From positions 1-24,199 of the forward strand of contig JBBSHJ010000049.1 in NCBI GenBank assembly GCA_038253135.1: DNA of 24,199 bases, read 5' to 3'. The stretch is from JBBSHJ01 sp038253135. Lineage in GTDB: Bacteria; Actinomycetota; Actinomycetes; Mycobacteriales; QHCD01. Numbering within the stretch: position 1 is the stretch's first letter; every line of letters starts with the position of its first letter. The notes under the pieces are model-generated. The model saw nothing but the letters and a program-made list of their open reading frames with translations. It was not told the origin of the DNA and did no database searches. Below, in pieces: positions 14,478-20,760 of the stretch. Position numbers and translations under genes: made by a program.

Positions 14478-14765
14478 TTAGCGCGAGCCGCCGCTGATCT
14501 CACGGACCGCCGGGCGGACATCGGCCAGATAGACCAGCGCCGCGATGATGGCGGCGATCCCGAAGAACCCGATCGTGCCGGCGAAGAAGGTCACGACCGC
14601 GGCCAGGCCGGTGATGACCAGCCAGCCCGGCTTGGTCAGCTTCTCGGCCGCGCGGAACGCATCGGCGGGCCGCGTCGTGCAGTCGATGAACGCCCACAGC
14701 TCGACCGCGAGACATCCGATCTGGATGATCTCGAGGATTCCGCTGCCCAGCGCGAGCCCACTCAT
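14478..14765 (-). CDS. DUF2516 family small membrane protein
   Basis: A 95-residue membrane protein matching DUF2516 (Pfam PF10724), counterpart of Rv0476. An N-terminal amphipathic/hydrophobic segment (SGILEIIQIGCLAVELWAFI) is followed by the conserved cytoplasmic-looking stretch DCTTRPADAFRAAEKLTKPG and by two closely spaced hydrophobic helices (WLVITGLAAVVTFFAG and FFGIAAIIAALVYLAD). Function is unknown. ATG 14765 overlaps the stop of the HBHA-like gene as ATGA, so the two are probably made together, the same order as hbhA-Rv0476 in M. tuberculosis. Confidence 0.88.
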   Translation of the reverse strand: MSGLALGSGILEIIQIGCLAVELWAFIDCTTRPADAFRAAEKLTKPGWLVITGLAAVVTFFAGTIGFFGIAAIIAALVYLADVRPAVREISGGSR

Positions 14766-15208
14766 TCCTCCAATGTACGTCGCCGAGTAGCCGGCTTCGA
14801 CGCGCTCCGCGGGCGGGCCGTCCGCCTGGCCGGGTTGGCCTTCCGGGCGGCCGGCTTGGCCGTCTTGGGTGGCGGGTGGGGCTCGGGCTCGTGCTGGATG
14901 TTCGTGGGGCTGACGTGCGCGTGCGCCCGCAGCCGCCCGACCGCCTGCTCGCCGCGCTCGCTGAGCGCGTCGTACGTCGTCCCGAGCCCGCTCGGGCGCC
15001 GCAGCGCCAGGACCGCGCCGGGCAACTCGCAGATCCGGTCGAGTACGGCTTCGCCGGCGCCGATCGCGGCGAGGAAGGGCTTGCGTGCGGGCCGGACGAC
15101 GGGGGCGAGGGTGCCCGCGGCAGAGACCGCCGCGCCGGTGACCGTGTGGTCGATCCGTGCCCCCAGGGTCCGCAGGTCGATCCGGAACGGGTCAGTGCTC
15201 GGTGGCAT
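14762..15208 (-). CDS. HBHA-like protein with basic Ala/Pro-rich tail
   Basis: A 148-residue protein in the position of hbhA (Rv0475), between the XRE regulator and DUF2516. Residues about 1-80 contain a helix-prone segment with AVSAAGTLAPVVRPARKPF, IGAGEAVLDRICEL and YDALSERGEQAVGRL. The last 45 or so residues are a Lys/Arg/Ala/Pro-rich tail (KTAKPAARKANPARR, then SKPATRRRT). Mycobacterial HBHA has the same layout, a helical core and a Lys/Ala/Pro heparin-binding tail, but is longer (199 residues) with a clear coiled coil; here only gene order and layout support the link. Possible roles are polyanion, nucleic-acid or envelope binding. ATG 15208 is chosen for its AAAGGA Shine-Dalgarno. It overlaps the regulator's 3' end by 17 bases. 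Confidence 0.7.
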   Translation of the reverse strand: MPPSTDPFRIDLRTLGARIDHTVTGAAVSAAGTLAPVVRPARKPFLAAIGAGEAVLDRICELPGAVLALRRPSGLGTTYDALSERGEQAVGRLRAHAHVSPTNIQHEPEPHPPPKTAKPAARKANPARRTARPRSASKPATRRRTLEE

Positions 15209-15623
15209 GCTCGGTCCTTTCGGTCGGGGCCGGATCCGCGTGGCCGGCCGGCTCGGTGCGGACGTCGGTGCTCGCCGTGCCAACGCCGTTCTCGCGGCAG
15301 AACGATTGATAGATCTCGAGCAGCACCTGCTTCTGCCGCTCGCCGAGGGACTTGTCCCGCAGGATCGCGGTGGCGACGTTGCCGTCGCCGAGGCGCTCCT
15401 CGAGAATCCCGGCCTGCACGTAGAGGGTCTCGGCCGAGATCCGCAGTCCCTTGGCGATCTGCTGCAGGATCTCGGCGCTCGGTTTGCGCAGCCCGCGCTC
15501 CACCTGGCTCAGATAGGGATTGCTCACGCCGGCCAGCCGGGCCAGCTGCCGCACGGAGAATTGCGCCATCCGGCGCTGCTCACGGATATACGCACCGAGG
15601 TCGCCGACCGTCATCCCGGACAT
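15192..15623 (-). CDS. XRE-family helix-turn-helix regulator, Rv0474-like
   Basis: A 143-residue DNA-binding protein. The HTH is clear at about 9-65: LGAYIREQRRMAQFSVRQLA, LAGVSNPYLSQVERG as the turn and recognition helix, then LRKPSAEILQQIAKGL and RISAETLYVQAGIL. This run is nearly identical in my recollection to Rv0474. The C-terminal half has an acidic/His-containing tail (RTEPAGHADPAPTERTEHATEH-like), likely disordered. ATG 15623 follows an AAGGAAGGA Shine-Dalgarno and a plausible promoter; the open frame to 15686 is non-conserved. It is first in a tight leftward operon with the HBHA-like, DUF2516 and hydrolase genes and probably regulates its own operon. Confidence 0.93.
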   Translation of the reverse strand: MSGMTVGDLGAYIREQRRMAQFSVRQLARLAGVSNPYLSQVERGLRKPSAEILQQIAKGLRISAETLYVQAGILEERLGDGNVATAILRDKSLGERQKQVLLEIYQSFCRENGVGTASTDVRTEPAGHADPAPTERTEHATEH

Positions 15624-15657
15624 CGCGCATCCTTCCTTGCCCCGCGTAGCGCCTTTG

Positions 15658-15686
15658 ACGGTACGTCGGGCCGCTCGCTCTTGCAA
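15658..15686 (-). promoter_or_regulatory. Candidate promoter of the XRE-regulator operon
   Basis: On the minus strand TTGCAA (15686-15681) is separated by exactly 17 bases from TACCGT (15663-15658). Transcription would start about 30 bases before ATG 15623, leaving room for its AAGGAAGGA Shine-Dalgarno. Confidence 0.4.
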
Positions 15687-15720
15687 GCAGGTCAGCTAGC
15701 GGCGGGCGCTGCGGCGTCGG

Positions 15721-15752
15721 TCCGGCCGGTCCGGCCGGTCCGGCCGGTCCGG
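15721..15752. repeat. 9-bp tandem repeat (TCCGGCCGG, about 3.6 copies)
   Basis: TCCGGCCGG is repeated at 15721, 15730 and 15739, with a partial fourth copy from 15748. It lies in the divergent region between the XRE regulator and the CxxC/CxxH gene, just upstream of the AACAAT hexamer that could be the -10 of the latter. Each unit contains the palindrome CCGG, so it could be a multi-copy protein site or a slippage-prone spacer. Confidence 0.75.
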
Positions 15753-15767
15753 AACAATGGCGGACCT

Positions 15768-15803
15768 ATGAGCTCCGGAGCGACGAATCACGAGCATCGA
15801 TGA
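15768..15803 (+). CDS. 11-codon upstream ORF overlapping the zinc-module gene
   Basis: ATG 15768 opens an 11-residue frame (MSSGATNHEHR) whose TGA overlaps the next gene's ATG as ATGA. An AACAAT hexamer sits 9 bases before it, so it would be at or near the 5' end of the transcript. The main gene's own ATG has no good Shine-Dalgarno, so re-initiation after this short frame is a reasonable way for ribosomes to reach it. Whether the peptide itself matters is unknown. Confidence 0.35.
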   Translation: MSSGATNHEHR

Positions 15804-17086
15804 GCGGGCCGACGGCGGATGAGGACGCGAGCGGCGACGTCGCGCGAGCGATCGGCTGCGCCGCCTGCCGGCACCGCGGCGACGCTGAGCAGGCGTGGGT
15901 CCGCGCGTTCGGGCACGAGGGAAACGCCGATCCGCGGGTGCTGTCCGCGGTCGCGGCCGCGCGCGGCTTCTGCGCGGCACACACCCGCGCGGTGCTGGGG
16001 CGTTCGGATGCTTCCGTGCTGCTGCCGCCGGTGCTGGCCGCGATCGCGCGGGCCCGCGCCGGCGAGGCTCGGGCCGGGGGCTCGCCAACGCCATGTGCGT
16101 GCCCGGCCTGCCGGTCGGAGGACCAGGCCGAAACCGATCTGATCGCGCGGCTCGGCGGTGAAATGTCCGACGCCGAGGTCCCGCCGACCGTCGCCGCGTC
16201 CGGCCTGTGCCGGCCGCATGCGGTCGCCCTCTGCGCCACGGCACCGGCGGGTGCCACCGCGGCGATCGTGACCGCGCTGGTGGCCCGGCTCGGTCAGGAC
16301 GATGCGGCGGCCGACGCCCTGGGTGGGACGTCCCCGGACGTTGCGCGCCGCACGCCGTACCTCCTGCGGATCGCGGCCGAGCTCCCGCAGCGCGACGAGC
16401 ACGCGGCGAGCGTTCCAGTGCTGCGGCGACTTGGCGATGCGCTGACCGCCGGGAGTTGCCCGTGCTGCCGCGCCGCGGGCGACGGCGCGGTCCGCTACCT
16501 ACTCTGGCTGGCGTCCTCGGCGCGGGCCGCCGCCAAGCTCGACACTCGCGAGACAACCCTGTGCGGCCGGCACTTCCAGGATCTCGGCGCGGTGGCGCCG
16601 CAAGACGCGGGGGCCGTCGTACGCCGTGAGGCCACGGCCGTCGCGGCCCGGTTGGCACCGATGTCCGGGCTGCGCTCGGGCTCGCGCCGGGCCCGGCGGG
16701 CCGAAATCGCGCGCTTCGAGGAATCGGGCCGCCGCTGCCCGGCCTGCCTCGCCGCGGCCACGACGGCCGAGTCCGTCGCCGCCGTGGCCGTGGCGGGCAT
16801 GCCCGATCCAGTACTGCGCGACGGGCTCGCGTCGGGTCACGGGTTCTGCGTCGAGCACGCCTTCGCCGTGGCCGCACGGTCCGGCTCGGCGCTGCCGGTC
16901 GAGACCTTGCGGGCGCGACTGCAGGTGACGGCGTTCGAGCTCGACGAGGCGGTCCGCAAGCGGAGCTGGTGGTTTAGGCACGAGCCCAGGGGACCCGAGA
17001 TGGCGACGTGGCGCGCCGCTCCTACGCTGCTGGACGGGGCAACCTATCTCGGGCGGGGCCCCGCCGAGACCGCCGCGGCGCGGTAA
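15800..17086 (+). CDS. Protein with four CxxC/CxxH putative metal-binding modules
   Basis: A 428-residue protein I do not recognise by name. It contains four copies of a module in which CxxC is followed about 32-37 residues later by CxxH: C20/C23-C58/H61, C101/C104-C137/H140, C220/C223-C255/H258 and C313/C316-C350/H353. The second half of each module ends in a Gly-aromatic/Leu-Cys-x-x-His turn (GFCAAH, GLCRPH, TLCGRH, GFCVEH). Each set could bind one zinc, so four metals per chain are predicted. Segments between modules are Ala-rich helices; no signal peptide or membrane helix is seen. The architecture recalls DUF6062-type actinobacterial proteins, but this is only a resemblance. The C-terminus (KRSWWFRHEPRGPEM) has a Trp-rich patch. 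ATG 15800 overlaps an upstream mini-ORF. The YbjQ-domain pair follows. Confidence 0.8.
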   Translation: MSGPTADEDASGDVARAIGCAACRHRGDAEQAWVRAFGHEGNADPRVLSAVAAARGFCAAHTRAVLGRSDASVLLPPVLAAIARARAGEARAGGSPTPCACPACRSEDQAETDLIARLGGEMSDAEVPPTVAASGLCRPHAVALCATAPAGATAAIVTALVARLGQDDAAADALGGTSPDVARRTPYLLRIAAELPQRDEHAASVPVLRRLGDALTAGSCPCCRAAGDGAVRYLLWLASSARAAAKLDTRETTLCGRHFQDLGAVAPQDAGAVVRREATAVAARLAPMSGLRSGSRRARRAEIARFEESGRRCPACLAAATTAESVAAVAVAGMPDPVLRDGLASGHGFCVEHAFAVAARSGSALPVETLRARLQVTAFELDEAVRKRSWWFRHEPRGPEMATWRAAPTLLDGATYLGRGPAETAAAR

Positions 17087-17266
17087 CCCGGGCCGCAACC
17101 CGTCACCGCAAGGGCCGACAATGGCAATCTTCTCGCAACGGCTTTCCCCGAGCGGGCTTTCGCTGCGTCGCCGTGCCGCCGGGACGATAATGCCGACGGC
17201 CGGCAAGGTGAGGATGCCGCCGACCCGTTGCCACCGCCCAGAGCAGCAACCCAGAGGAGAAACGCT

Positions 17267-18052
17267 GTGACCGAACCGCTCGATCAGACCGCCAAGGCCC
17301 GACTCGGTGAGGCCGGGAAGGTCTTCACGTCCGACCTGTCGATTGATGAATTCCTCCTCCTCGAGACGGCTGGCTTCGAGCCGCTCGGTCTGGTCATGGG
17401 GACGTCGGTGTTTCACATCGGCTGGCAGCCGCAGCGACGGATGCAGAGCCAGGAGCTGCAGGTCCTGACCGGTGCGATGTATACCGCTCGGGAAAATGCG
17501 ATGGGCCGGATGCAGGCCGAGTCGACGCAGCTGCAGGCCGACGGCATCGTCGGTGTCGACCTGACCTGGCGCAGCCACGGCGTCAGCGCCGAGCACATCG
17601 AATTCGTGGCAGTCGGTACGGCGGTGCGGTTTGTCGCCGAGCCCGGCCGGTTCCTCCGCCCGGACGGAAAGCCGTTCACGTCCCACCTGTCCGGTCAGGA
17701 CCTCTTCAAGCTCGGCCGGGCCGGCTTCGCCCCGGTGGCGTTCTGCCTCGGCAACTGCGTCTATCACGTGGCGGCGCAGGGATTCATGCAGACGCTCTCG
17801 CAAATGGGCCAGAACGTGGAGATGCCGCAGTGGACCCAGGCCTATTACGACTCGCGTGAAATCGCGATGGCCCGCATGCAGGCCGAGGCCGAGCGGGACG
17901 GCGGGGAAGGCGTTGTCGGCGTCCACTTCACCACGTCGGAATGGGTGTGGGGACCGCACACGATGGAGTTCTATGTCGGCGGCACCGCGATCCGCCGCAT
18001 CCACGACGCCGAGCCGCTCAACGTGCAGCCGGGACTCCTGTACAACGGATAG
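17267..18052 (+). CDS. Tandem YbjQ-like (heavy-metal-binding domain) protein
   Basis: A 261-residue protein made of two similar halves. Each half starts with an F-T-S-x-L-S motif (FTSDLSIDEFLLLETAGFEP at about 20 and FTSHLSGQDLFKLGRAGFAP at about 140), then a G-x-x-V-x-H strand (TSVFHIGW, NCVYHVAA), then a helix ending MARMQAEA or MGRMQAES, then GIVGVDLTW or GVVGVHFTT, and finishes VAVGTAVR or YVGGTAIR. The second part of each half matches YbjQ (Pfam PF01906), whose function is unknown despite its metal-binding label; YbjQ normally forms pentameric rings. GTG 17267 has a strong AGAGGAGAAA Shine-Dalgarno. A second gene follows 29 bases later. A 49-codon frame from ATG 17121 overlaps this start as GTGA, but its codon use is poor. 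Confidence 0.82.
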   Translation: MTEPLDQTAKARLGEAGKVFTSDLSIDEFLLLETAGFEPLGLVMGTSVFHIGWQPQRRMQSQELQVLTGAMYTARENAMGRMQAESTQLQADGIVGVDLTWRSHGVSAEHIEFVAVGTAVRFVAEPGRFLRPDGKPFTSHLSGQDLFKLGRAGFAPVAFCLGNCVYHVAAQGFMQTLSQMGQNVEMPQWTQAYYDSREIAMARMQAEAERDGGEGVVGVHFTTSEWVWGPHTMEFYVGGTAIRRIHDAEPLNVQPGLLYNG

Positions 18053-18081
18053 GCACTTATCCGACCGATGCAGGGATCCGC

Positions 18082-18486
18082 ATGACCCCACCGATCCATG
18101 AGCACGACGCCCAGGCGGCCGCCGGCATCCTCACCGCCGTGCTGGCCGAGCCCGGTGGCTCGCTCACGGTCCTCACCCAGCTCGGCACCGTGCCGGCCTT
18201 CACCTATCGGGAGGGCCGGCCGGGCCGGCTGTTCCGGGCCGCCGTGCCCGACACGCTGGTCATCGGCGAGTGGGAATTCGACGTCGCCCTGCCGCCCGCG
18301 ACCCTGGTGCCGGCCCGCCACGTCGTCAAGGGGATCGCCGTACAGAACACCGAGCTGACTCCGCACGTGGCCGGTCAGGTGCTCGCCACCGCGGGCTTCG
18401 TCCGCGCCGCGGAGTCCGGGACCGAGTCGCTGCAGCGATTGGAGTCGGTGGTCTACGGACTGTCCGCCATCGCGGGCCAGGACTAG
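18082..18486 (+). CDS. Conserved hypothetical partner of the YbjQ protein
   Basis: A 134-residue protein, not recognised. It has an N-terminal helix (HDAQAAAGILTAVLA), a beta-rich middle (SLTVLTQLGTVPAFTYREGR, then DTLVIGEWEFDVALPP and ARHVVKGIAVQNTEL) and a C-terminal helical part (TPHVAGQVLATAGFVRAAE, then ESLQRLESVVYGLSAI). No cysteines, signal peptide or membrane helix. ATG 18082 has an AGGGA Shine-Dalgarno and follows the YbjQ stop by 29 bases, so the two are likely co-transcribed and may act together. Confidence 0.72.
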   Translation: MTPPIHEHDAQAAAGILTAVLAEPGGSLTVLTQLGTVPAFTYREGRPGRLFRAAVPDTLVIGEWEFDVALPPATLVPARHVVKGIAVQNTELTPHVAGQVLATAGFVRAAESGTESLQRLESVVYGLSAIAGQD

Positions 18487-18516
18487 TTACTTCGACCTGA
18501 AAAACTCGGTGGGCAG

Positions 18517-18558
18517 AGATCGGAGGCTCGGCGGCGGCTGATCCGGCAGATCCGATCT
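18517..18558. terminator. Candidate terminator hairpin between converging genes
   Basis: AGATCGGA (18517-18524) is the exact reverse complement of TCCGATCT (18551-18558), with a 26-base GC-rich loop. It lies between the 134-aa gene stop (18486) and the 88-aa gene stop (18574). The long loop and lack of a T-run keep confidence modest. Confidence 0.35.
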
Positions 18559-18573
18559 TCGGCCGTGACCCGA

Positions 18574-18840
18574 TCACGCGGCCAGGGCCCCGATTTTGAC
18601 TAGGTTGTGAGCGAAGTATCCACCGCCCTCGGCAAACCAGGCGGCACTGGAGATCTTGGCGCCATCGCTGATCGCAACCAAAGCGTCGGCGAGATCGGTC
18701 ACCGGATCCATTCCAAATCCGATCACGTCACCGGATTGCAAGACAGTGACAGTCCCGTTCGCCTCACTCAGCACCAGGTCCTGCCCTCCTGGCGTGAGCT
18801 GAAGGGCTGTGGCCGAAATTCTGCGGTCGGCTTCTGACAC
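18574..18840 (-). CDS. 88-residue protein of unknown function
   Basis: A small protein with no family I recognise. It begins MSEADRRISATALQLTPG, continues in alternating beta-prone pieces (DLVLSEANGTVTVLQSGD, VIGFGMDPVTDLADALVAIS) and ends AEGGGYFAHNLVKIGALAA. It has no cysteine or membrane helix. Its reality is supported by GTG 18840 being preceded, at 6-base spacing, by a near-perfect Shine-Dalgarno (GGGAGG). Codon use is less GC-biased than neighbours, suggesting recent arrival or a fast-evolving orphan. A small hairpin (GCTCA/TGAGC) lies in its likely 5' leader at about 18857-18869. The asparaginase gene lies 164 bases upstream on the same strand. Confidence 0.65.
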   Translation of the reverse strand: MSEADRRISATALQLTPGGQDLVLSEANGTVTVLQSGDVIGFGMDPVTDLADALVAISDGAKISSAAWFAEGGGYFAHNLVKIGALAA

Positions 18841-19004
18841 CAGCGCCTCCCGTTGCGCTCACGATGAGCAAGGAGCCTCGTCGGCGGGCCCGTTACGAGT
18901 TGGCGCTCCCTGGTCGACCCTAACGCGCCCGATCCTACGAGCCGGACGGCCGCTGGCGGGCGGTGGCAGCGCCGCACGCGGCACCCGGCGTTTGGTTGCG
19001 GTTA

Positions 19005-20003
19005 CTAATTGAGTACGCGGTCGAGGAGACGCACCCGGCCGACCGGCTGGCCGGCGCCGTACGTGTCGACTCTCGCCACCGCCGCCAGCCGCTCGGCCGG
19101 CACCCCGAGCCGCTCGAGTGCGGCGGCAAGGACCGGCATTCGGGCGCGGGCCGACCCGTCGGCGATCTTGAGCGCCACGGCGCTGCCGTCCGGCAGCGCG
19201 GCCGCATGGACTCCCTCCGCGCCGCCCTTCATCAGCAGCCCGGGCACGTCGCTCATCAGGACGGTGTCGGGCTCGCCGGTGCCAGCGACGAGCTCGGGCC
19301 TGGCCCGCATGGCGTCGGCGATCCGGCGGAGCTCGGTCCCTGGCGGGGCGGCCGTGAAGGCGGTGAAGGCCCTGGCCAGCCCGGACAGGCTGATCGCGAG
19401 CACGGGAGCCCCGCAGCCGTCGACCCCGTCGGCCGCCACGCGCTCGCGGGCGAGCTCCTCGATCGTGGCCCGGATCCGCTGCTGCAGCGGATGATCCGGG
19501 TCACGGTACGACCTGGTCGGCCAGCCGTTGGTGACGCAGGCGGCCAGCATCCCGGCGTGCTTGCCCGAGCAGTTCATGTAGACCCGTCGGGGGCCACCGC
19601 CGGCGCGAATCACGTCGGAGCGGGCCGAGTCGTTGCCGGGCAGGTCGGGCGGGCACTGCAGGTCGTCCTCGGTCAAGTCGAACCGCGCCAGCAGCGCGAG
19701 GACCCGGGCGATGTGCATCGGCTCGCCGCGGTGCGACGCGCAGATCTGGGCCAGGTCGGCCTCGTCGACCTCGAGGCCCGACCGCAGCGAGGCCAGCGCC
19801 TGCATCGGTTTGCTGGACGACCGTGGGAGGACCGGCAGCACGGTATCGCCGACGTCGACGACGCTCTTGCCCTCACCGTCGAGCGCGATGACCGAGCCGT
19901 GGTGCACGGACTCCACGAATCCCGAGCGGGTCACCTCCACGAGCAGCGTGCCGACGTGGACGGGAAGCGGCCGGCCGGCGGGCATCGGCGCAGGAGAGGG
20001 CAT
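19005..20003 (-). CDS. L-asparaginase II family protein
   Basis: A 332-residue cytoplasmic protein of the asparaginase II family (Pfam PF06089), distinct from classical type I/II bacterial asparaginases and related to the Rhizobium etli enzyme. Motifs: VEVTRSGFVESVHHGSVIAL at the start, PVLPRSSSKPMQALA (about 53-67) with the Ser-Lys pair, ICASHRGEPMHI, the highly conserved VYMNCSGKHAGMLAAC, DGCGAPVLAISLSGLARAF and the late MKGGAEGVHAAALPDG. It ends with tandem TAG TAA stops. ATG 20003 has a GACCAT hexamer 7 bases upstream; ATG 19985 is an alternative close to the conserved start. The open frame to 20189 is not conserved. Likely role: hydrolysis of asparagine to aspartate and ammonia. Confidence 0.92.
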   Translation of the reverse strand: MPSPAPMPAGRPLPVHVGTLLVEVTRSGFVESVHHGSVIALDGEGKSVVDVGDTVLPVLPRSSSKPMQALASLRSGLEVDEADLAQICASHRGEPMHIARVLALLARFDLTEDDLQCPPDLPGNDSARSDVIRAGGGPRRVYMNCSGKHAGMLAACVTNGWPTRSYRDPDHPLQQRIRATIEELARERVAADGVDGCGAPVLAISLSGLARAFTAFTAAPPGTELRRIADAMRARPELVAGTGEPDTVLMSDVPGLLMKGGAEGVHAAALPDGSAVALKIADGSARARMPVLAAALERLGVPAERLAAVARVDTYGAGQPVGRVRLLDRVLN

Positions 20004-20172
20004 GGACGCGATGGTCGCATTCGGACGCGAAGTTCTGCACCGCCAGCCCGGACATGCGACTGGGAATCCCTCGAGTCGTGGCTCGAGCTCTGCAGGCTGA
20101 GGCCCGACGGCGGCACCGGCCGCTGGCACAGAGCCGACCGATGGTTCACCGCGACTCGGCGATGATGTCGGA

Positions 20173-20670
20173 TCACCTCGGGCCAGCACCCCGGGCTGAT
20201 CCGCTCCGCCGAGTGCCGCCCGGCGCGCCGTCGCACTCGACCGCGCCTACGTTCGCCGCCATGACGCCGAGGATCCGGCGCAGCTCGGCCGCATCGGCGT
20301 CGGTCAGGCCGGAGCGCAGCCGGCGGTCAAATGCGATCGCGGTCTCGCGCAACCGATCGAAGAGGTCGACGCCCGCCGGCGTCAACTCGGCCACCTGCAC
20401 CCGCCGGTTCCCCTCGTCGCGGTGCCGGCGGACGAGACCAGCCGACTCCATGGCATTGAGGTGATGCGTCGCCGTCGCGCCCTTTATGCCGACTCCCGCG
20501 GCGACCTCACGCTGGCTCGTGCCGGGCCGGGAGCGCAACGCCAGCAGGATCAGCCACGTCGGCAGGCTGCCGCCGGCCGCGGCCAGGGCGTCGTCGAAGG
20601 CCCGGCTCACCACCTTCGCCGTGCGGCTGAGATGGAGCCCGGCGGGCATACCGGTCGGTCGTCCTGGCAC
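20173..20670 (-). CDS. MarR-family transcriptional regulator
   Basis: A 165-residue winged-helix repressor-type protein. LSRTAKVVSRAFDDALAAAG forms the dimerisation helix, PTWLILLALRSRPG the next helix, TSQREVAAGVGIKGATATHH the helix-turn-helix (about 52-72), and LVRRHRDEGNRRVQVAELTP the wing. LLM-type helices close the domain, followed by a disordered Gly/Arg tail. GTG 20670 has TAGCAT 6 bases upstream; ATG 20649 is an alternative. It is divergent from the NTF2-like/LLM oxidoreductase pair across 90 AT-richer bases with overlapping promoters, so those genes and itself are the obvious targets. The tail (SGSARGAGPR) has no defined role. Confidence 0.93.
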   Translation of the reverse strand: MPGRPTGMPAGLHLSRTAKVVSRAFDDALAAAGGSLPTWLILLALRSRPGTSQREVAAGVGIKGATATHHLNAMESAGLVRRHRDEGNRRVQVAELTPAGVDLFDRLRETAIAFDRRLRSGLTDADAAELRRILGVMAANVGAVECDGAPGGTRRSGSARGAGPR

Positions 20671-20676
20671 ACGTCG

Positions 20677-20704
20677 ATGCTATCAACCATCATTTGACAT
20701 CTAA
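20677..20704 (-). promoter_or_regulatory. Candidate marR promoter
   Basis: On the minus strand TTAGAT (20704-20699) is 16 bases from TAGCAT (20682-20677), which lies 6 bases before GTG 20670. Its -35 overlaps the -35 of the divergent promoter, so one bound repressor could block both. Confidence 0.4.
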
Positions 20705-20722
20705 TACTTCGATATCTAACGT
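20694..20722 (+). promoter_or_regulatory. Candidate promoter of the NTF2-like/LLM operon
   Basis: TTGACA (20694-20699), a perfect -35, is 17 bases from TAACGT (20717-20722). Transcription would begin near 20729, giving a leader of about 32 bases with an AAGGAGGAG Shine-Dalgarno before ATG 20761. ATCTAA occurs twice, 15 bases apart (20699 and 20714), inside this element and may be part of a MarR operator. Confidence 0.6.
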
Positions 20723-20760
20723 TCGGTGAAGCGTTCTGTCCGAAGCACCAAGGAGGAGAC

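Noticed and set aside
13143..15767. Long plus-strand open frame opposite the macrodomain, hydrolase and XRE genes
   Set aside because: Antisense shadow of well-supported genes; only its last 11 codons are kept, as an upstream ORF candidate.
17186..17191. GATAAT as the promoter -10 of the YbjQ gene
   Set aside because: It resembles a -10, but no acceptable -35 lies at 16-18 bases, so it was not listed as a promoter.
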